Shown here one piece after another: positions 58,290 through 64,000 of a stretch of DNA of 64,000 nt (position 1 is the stretch's first letter; each line of letters begins with the position of its first letter). The notes beneath the pieces are model-generated. The model was not told the origin of the DNA and ran no database searches. It worked only from the letters and a program-made list of their open reading frames with translations. Where the stretch lies: assembly GCF_001039355.2 (NCBI RefSeq), contig NW_019775818.1:79799-143798 (forward strand), written 5' to 3'. Origin of the DNA: Lingula anatina (taxonomy: Eukaryota > Brachiopoda > Lingulata > Lingulida > Lingulidae). Both the position numbers and the translations under genes were made by a program.

Positions 58290-59473
58290 TTTGGCCTTAA
58301 AAATACTACGAAACTTCGCCTTCCTAGGATTATTATTTTATTTGTCAGAAGCATATACTGGTACATATTCGGTAATTCTATTTCCGGTTACTATTTTCAA
58401 CGGTTACAAAAGTACTACTACTATACTACTACTATTATTATTATTATTATTATTATTCGACATGCCGCGGATACAGCTGTTTTTAACTTCAGGCAAAATT
58501 AGATGCCAGTTGGATATACCTTGTCAAGTTAATACTAAGTCGCTGTAAACAGACACAATTGAATATATCCGATGGTTATAAGAAGCTTATCTTCACATGT
58601 GTTCAAAGACGCAGTCGTGTTTGTTAATAACGTCGTAATAAAACATGCATGGTGAGGAGATAATTGAACAAGGAATCTCTTTTGTATCTTTTACCAAATA
58701 AAATGAGTAATGAAATGAGATTTTACGCTATCCACATGATATGTTTTTCTTAACCTCCTGTTTCGTAATCTTCCAGCCAATGATATTACTGTGTCATGGC
58801 TAAACAACAAACAATCTTACTAAAATCAGTTTTTGTTTTTTGGGCAATTCTTCAACAGCCACCAGAAAATTCTTACTGATTGTTTTTGAGGCTAACCGTG
58901 AACCATTCTCAGATTTGAAAAGGACTAAAAAGCGAGTGCAAGTAAGACTAATTGACAAAATAAAGAAATATTGCTGATATATTTTTAAAAGAGGAAAATA
59001 GATATGTAGCAAGGAGAGGGCAGTAATTGCCGAATGATGACAGTTTATTAACTAATAGTTACATTTTCCTAATTCCTATCAAAAGCTTTGAAATGATTAA
59101 GGAAGAAAAAGACAACAATCACGTTATAATAGCTGTTCCCCTTCCCTAATTCCTATTCGAATCTCTTCAGTGACAAAATCAGGAACAGTGTTAAAATATT
59201 ATTAAAATACTGAAATGCTAAAAGCCGCTTAAGCTGAAAGCAATTAAAAGACAAACCCCTCGGAGATGGGTCAATTCTGTTAGATCAATCTAGGTATGGA
59301 AATGGGGTTTAAACGGTATGCAAGCAGACATTGGTGGCAGCTTTGTTAATCCCACCTACGTCGTGTCTGTAGGACAAATATTTCGCCAGAATAGCTTAAA
59401 AATGACAAAATGACACAAGGGATATTGTAAAATATTTTGACAACTTTGTAACTATTTCCAACGGTTACAAAAA

Positions 59474-59512
<39 letters not shown>

Positions 59513-60250
59513 AAACTTTCGCATTCATAGGATTATTGATTATTTTATTTGTCAGAAGCATATACTGGTATATATTCGGTAATTATATTTTCGGCAACTA
59601 TTTTCAACGGTTACAAAAGTATTATTATTATTGTTATTATTATTATTATTACTATTATTATTATTCGACATGCCGCGGATGCAGCTGTTATTAACTTCAG
59701 GCTAAATTAGATGCCAGTTGGATATACCTTGTCAAGTTAATACTAAGTCACTGTAAACAGACACAATTGAATAAGTCGCATGGTTATAAGAAGCTTATCT
59801 TCAGATTTGTTCAAAGACCCAGTCGTGTTTGTTATTAACGTCGTATTAAGATATGCATTGCGAGGAGATTATTGAAAAAGGAATCTCTACTGTATCTGTT
59901 ACCAGATACAAATGAGTAATGGCATGAGATTTTACGCTATCCATATGATTTTTTTTTTCTGAAACTCGCGTTTCGTAATCTTCCAGCCAATTTTATTACT
60001 GTGTCATGGCTAAAGAACAAACAATCTCACTAAAATTAGTTTGTTTTGTTTTTTTTTTTGGACAGTTCTTCAACAACCAACGGAAAATTCCTACTGCGAG
60101 CTTTTGAGGCTAACCCTGAACCATTCCCAGATTTAAAAAGGACTAAAAAGCGGGTGCCAGTTAGAGTAATTGACAAAATAATGAAATATTCTGAGATGTT
60201 TTTAAAAGAGGAAAACAGATATGTAGCAGGGAGATTGCAGTTATTGCTAA
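58290..60250. repeat. Two-copy direct duplication, about 1.22-kb period
   Basis: 58290-58990 and 59510-60245 share TTTATTTGTCAGAAGCATAT, an (ATT)n tract, CGACATGCCGCGGAT, AGATGCCAGTTGGATATACC, TGGTTATAAGAAGCTTATCT and a final segment around AATTGACAAAATAA. The left arm (about 17.0-17.5 kb) has one copy in reverse complement, so this tandem duplication followed the inverted duplication. The final segment also resembles intron 1 of the somatomedin-B-like genes (54900-55240). Confidence 0.75.
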
Positions 60251-60304
60251 ATACAATGTTGTCATAAGAGCCTAAATCTCCTTATTTTACCTTTATGTGG
60301 CTTC

Positions 60305-60410
60305 TGACTGAAACTAGAGTGTCCGCCATCGGAGCAGGGGGTGCGTGGATTAGACCCCGTCCGGGGACATACCAGTAATTCATAAACGGTGCCTGCACAG
60401 CAACACCTTG
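60305..60410 (+). mobile_element. SINE head fragment
   Basis: Contains CCCCGTCCGGGGACATACCAG and TAAACGGTGCCTG, the same tRNA-like head-to-body junction as 15950-16000 in the opposite orientation. The mirrored position supports extending the inverted arms to here. Confidence 0.5.
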
Positions 60411-60646
60411 AATTCAGATGGTTGAAAGTTTAAGTTTCTGATGTAAAATATTATGTCAAATATAATGACTCTGATTAATAAATGTAGTTCTTTGCTTTTA
60501 CATTATACATGCAATATTTACGAGAATAAACTGTTTGTGTTATGAAAGTCTACCACTCATTGAGTATGAACTAGTGCCACGTGATCAGATTCAGCCTGAT
60601 ACTTGTTCATCACCAGAGGTATTCATCCTTGTTGTAAAAATCGTGT

Positions 60647-60690
60647 TATATTATATTATATTATATTATATTATATTATATTATATTATC
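60647..60690. repeat. (TTATA)n microsatellite
   Basis: About nine copies of a 5-bp TTATA unit. Confidence 0.95.
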
Positions 60691-60759
60691 AAATGAGTAT
60701 GCGTGGGCATGTTGGGGTGCATTTGCAAGGTCAGTCCGCGTTTTGGGTGCATTTCGTGC

Positions 60760-61395
60760 CCATGCGTATAGTTTTTCATTCCTTGGCAACCTGAGATATT
60801 GAACCTTATGGCAACCTGAACCTTATTGCAGAAAGGCAATGTTCTGAGAAAGGAACAACCATCTTTGAGGTCAAATACCAACCATACTGAGTACCACAGG
60901 AATGATTTGGAGTGCGCGATGCAGAGAAGAATTATCCCCAACAATAGCAAACAACTCCGTTAAGCTCTTAAGGAATAATGGGTGAACATCCCACAAAACA
61001 GACCTGCAGCCCTTGTTGGAGGCACGCCACGCCGCCTACATGAGATAATTGCAGTATGCTGCAGAGGTCCACACTAATAGACACGTGATTTTTTAAAGAG
61101 CGTTTCCTGACGTTAATTATGTATACATTTGTACACCGGGTTTCGTCTTTTAAATTTTATGGTGCTTTTTAAAACACCATTGTTGAAATCATATTTAACA
61201 TGGAGCATGTTCTTAATTTGAATGATTGGCATGAATGGATGTCTTCACCAGTACTTTGGCTTTGTTTGCCTTAACTCATGATAAAATTGGTATGTGTAAA
61301 AAAACACTCTTTAAAACGGTCAAAGGCTGTCATGTGATCGTGATCATTTGTAAACAGAAGCATATAAGACTTCAGGTGTGACAAACTTTTTAACT
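60760..61395 (-). mobile_element. Half copy of the foldback-like element, mirrored
   Basis: Reverse-complement relative of 14122-14860 and of one end of 40999-42590 (landmarks GGCAATGTTCTGAG, AACCATCTTTGAG, GATAATTGCAGTA, AATAGACACGTGA). More diverged than the other copies. Confidence 0.55.
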
Positions 61396-62640
61396 GAAAT
61401 TTTTAACAGAAATATTTATATCTAGACCGAAACCTGAGAGGTAACTTTACTGGGCACCATCACAGTTTTACCCTCTAGCCACACAAACTTTCTTTCAGTT
61501 TCCGCATCAATGGTGAAGGTTAAAGGAGACCCAATTCATTGGGTAAAAATTTATCCCTCCCAAAGCCCTTTACCCTTTCCTATAAACAGATTTCATTAAA
61601 AGCTAGAGTTACACCGCGGGGACAATGGTGACAGTGAAGGGTGACTGGCAACCAAACAAAGATTGAGATTTCGCTCAGATGACCTTGGATAGCAGGAGCG
61701 GGGGTGACAACACGGTTCATACTTTGTCAACAAGTTCCTATGGGAGATAGTGTGGAATTGTTGTTTGTGTGCGTTTGGAAGAAAAACCGTATGGCAAAAG
61801 AGAAAGGACATGAGGGATTTTCTCAATTTTATTCATCTTTTTTTATTTATAATTGTCATTCTGAGTCAAAGTATCGTTAAAAGTCCTAACTGTGAGATCC
61901 GTTCACCTTAAACAAAATTATGGTTATAGCAAAACAAAAACAAAAACACATCAATCAACAGGTAGTCAGTCAGGGACAGGTAACTAAGCAAAAATTATTA
62001 ACTGAAAAGAGTCACGAGGCAACGAGAAGGAAATAAACATGCTTATATGTATACTGTTACCAGTCCTCACACATCTGTCATTATTCCGATAACGACGATG
62101 ACGAGTTGGAGCTTTCAACCGTTTATTCATCCACTGACTTTACATACAAACTTAAGAGTTCATATGCTCTATATGCTCTCCGTACCGAAGCCACCTTTTA
62201 CTCGTTTTCGTTACATTTGCGTAATTACCAGACTTTTCCATTCTGATGTTTCACTCGTCCGTCCATTATTTCCTAATAAGGCAATCTGTTAGAGCCTTTT
62301 TTAATCAAAAATCTACACTTGTATCATACCCGTCACTCAGTTTAAATATGTTAAACACGTGATAGAAACTTTCAATTCCATTGTGGAGTTAACCAAAGAA
62401 ATAAACTTGTTCCATCTTTTCCTTACACGGAAAGGGTTTTCTACACTTGTTAACTTTTGAGGACATATTACTCACACTCAGTAACTCTTTTTCCTTTTAC
62501 GTCTTGGATTCCCTTTTAATTATTACTTTTTCCCATTCGTTTTAATAATAAGCTAGGACAGTCCCGGCTTCTGGCAGTTTCATCACCTGTTGAATAAATG
62601 GTGACGTAAGTGAGTGACTTGGCCTGATAAGTTGCGGGCA
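61396..62640. other. Intergenic, no gene recognised
   Basis: Short open frames on both strands lack splice signals or family features. I see no repeat family shared with the rest of the window. Confidence 0.5.
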
Positions 62641-62656
62641 GGTAGGATGGTAGGGT

Positions 62657-62663
62657 TATAAAA
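62657..62663 (+). promoter_or_regulatory. TATA box of the small secreted-protein gene
   Basis: TATAAAA lies 87 bp before the ATG at 62744. This spacing allows a leader of about 55 nt. Confidence 0.6.
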
Positions 62664-62743
62664 ACTGACGTACGGGGACAACTTAACCAGCTCCACTATC
62701 ACTGCAGCTTGGATAAAATACTGTCTTACAATATAACGTGAAG

Positions 62744-63027
62744 ATGAAGACCGCATTTGTTCTGCTCTTGGTTTTTACGGTTGTTGCGGCTCGGTAGGTC
62801 TATACGAAATTCTTATCCCTATAATTATTTTAAACATATCTCTTCTATGTAACTATTAGTTGCTTTTGATTGGTTATTCAGCCATTTCAGATTTATAGTG
62901 ATAAAGATGTTCTAACCGTCTCTCTTGTCTCACGTGCCATACTCTGTCCTTCTTAAGCCTCCGAGAATGTTTCACCAATGTTTTCTCTTAACAGGTGGGA
63001 GCTCGACCAGCCACCGCCAGGCGAAGG
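62744..63027 (+). CDS. Small secreted protein, first two exons (runs off the window)
   Basis: Exon 1 (62744-62793) encodes MKTAFVLLLVFTVVAAR, a textbook signal peptide, and ends in mid-codon at a GTAGGT donor. After a 201-bp intron, exon 2 is a micro-exon of only 33 nt (62995-63027) between CTCTTAACAG and GTAAGC. It reads in phase as WELDQPPPGEG. A TATA box sits upstream. Such signal-peptide plus micro-exon layouts are common in small secreted peptides and shell-matrix or defence proteins of molluscs, but the family cannot be named from this part. Further exons lie beyond 64000 or were not recognised. Confidence 0.65.
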
Positions 63028-63462
63028 GTAAGCCAAAAACAAAATGTATTCCTTACAAAGATTTTAAAGGAAATGACCTTCCTCTCGAACGTAATATATA
63101 TGTAATATGTAATATATTATGAAAATCAGAGGACCTATGAGTACAATCGGTAATACTGTTAGTAGTAAAACTAGTTGTTACCATTTTGATTATAAAGACG
63201 TCATGTGTTTGCTGGGTTCATATCTGAACACTGAAAATCGAAAGCAGAAGTATTGAATCAAAAGAGTAGCTTATCTGTAATATGTTAATTTTTGGCTCAA
63301 ATTTATACAAATAATATTAGCATACTTTGCAGCCAATTTTCGATGCAGTTTGAGTTAAATTGAATATATAACACAGATAAACGACTGTCTTAATTTTACA
63401 TCTACCTGTAATTTCTGTCATGGTGTATAATCGACAAGGGTGACATATGTCCCGGTGTGGCA

Positions 63463-63680
63463 GGAGTTCACGTCCTAGTAACGCAAGACCGCCCGGACAA
63501 GTCCGTCCTGGGAATGCAAGTCCTAGGGCATGCATTGCTAGGAATGGAAGTCCTAGGACATACGTTACTAGGATTCAATGTCCGTAGGACAAAGGCTCCC
63601 AAGTAATGTAAGTCCTACGTGTAGTAATGCACGTCCTAATGGGTCGTGCGTTCCTGACATTTTAGTAACGCATGTCCTAT
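63463..63680. repeat. Palindromic minisatellite
   Basis: An irregular array built on AAGTCCTAGGACAT and AGTAACGCA motifs in both orientations; the core GTCCTAGGAC is itself a perfect palindrome. About ten degenerate units of 18-24 bp. It lies in the intron after exon 2 of the secreted-protein gene. Confidence 0.75.
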
Positions 63681-64000
63681 ATAGTTTACACCAAGAAAAG
63701 ACATGACACTTCAGGCAGAATCACCGGATCAAATAATAAGGGAATTAAATATCTATTTACCAGTTGGCAGACATAAAGATATACTGTACTAAATAGGGGC
63801 CCAATATCATTCCACACATTTCAATATGGACTTCGATTAAAATATGGAACTTCCTAAACTAGCTCTGTAGTCAGTAACTCCAAAGAATTGGATACTATTC
63901 AAAAGTTGTGTTTTAAAAAGTAAATTTTATGAATACAACCATTAAGTCACGTAGCTTTAAGATTATACTAACATAATGACTGTGTGGTCACACTATATAA

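Larger units (their letters stand above)
43930..61395 (-). repeat. Right arm of the large inverted duplication
   Basis: Reverse-complement counterpart of 14122-32150 (see that entry for landmarks). Differences from the left arm are the 4.6-kb LTR retrotransposon in the gene, loss of family B and C MITEs, a 21-base C tract at 52593, a Tc1-derived MITE at 57244 and an extra tandem copy of the 58.3-59.0 kb segment. The spacer between the arms is about 11.8 kb. Confidence 0.7.

Noticed and set aside
62047-62292. 81-codon open frame on the plus strand
   Set aside because: No signal peptide, domain, splice sites or conservation evidence; the length is expected by chance in this much DNA.

Overview
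The window is eukaryotic nuclear DNA from an animal. It is AT-rich, its genes are split by GT-AG introns, and it carries many microsatellites, tRNA-derived SINE relics, Tc1/mariner elements and MITEs, a LINE fragment and a Mag/Steamer-type Gypsy LTR retrotransposon. The gene content (a NIK-like kinase and lineage-specific somatomedin-B-like membrane proteins), the frequent octamer TACATGTA and the repeat types suggest a marine mollusc, most likely a bivalve. That assignment is inference. Three isolated N characters (33622, 35558, 39458) mark assembly seams.

Layout. 1-0.54 kb: 5' part of a Tc1/mariner element on the minus strand, cut by the window edge. About 0.8-5.7 kb: minus-strand gene for a serine/threonine kinase resembling NIK (MAP3K14), rebuilt from seven phase-compatible exons, with a MITE derived from the neighbouring Tc1 family in one intron. 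6-14 kb: no gene recognised; MITEs, a LINE reverse-transcriptase fragment and a duplicated 280-bp repeat. 14.1-32.2 kb and 43.9-61.4 kb: two diverged arms of a large inverted duplication. Each arm carries one copy of a three-exon gene for a secreted or membrane-anchored, cysteine-rich, somatomedin-B-like protein. The left copy (20083-28595, plus) is intact and predicts 650 aa. The right copy (56578-46340, minus) has its last coding exon interrupted by a complete 4.6-kb LTR retrotransposon with identical LTRs, an open gag-pol frame and a 5-bp target duplication, so the insertion is very young. 32.2-43.9 kb, the spacer between the arms: two Tc1/mariner copies plus a terminal fragment, a 195-bp satellite, duplicated segments around an unrecognised minus-strand gene, an orphan plus-strand exon and a foldback-like element with inverted repeats of about 480 bp. 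62.6-64 kb: promoter and first two exons of a small secreted-protein gene running off the window, with a palindromic minisatellite in the following intron.

The genes do not form an operon or one pathway. The biological story is a gene pair made by inverted duplication, one member of which has just been broken by a probably active retrotransposon, in a region continually remodelled by DNA transposons. I found no evidence for a wholly new type of system; the strongest candidates for follow-up are the young retrotransposon insertion, the unclassified membrane-protein family and the NIK-like kinase that lacks a recognisable activation segment.
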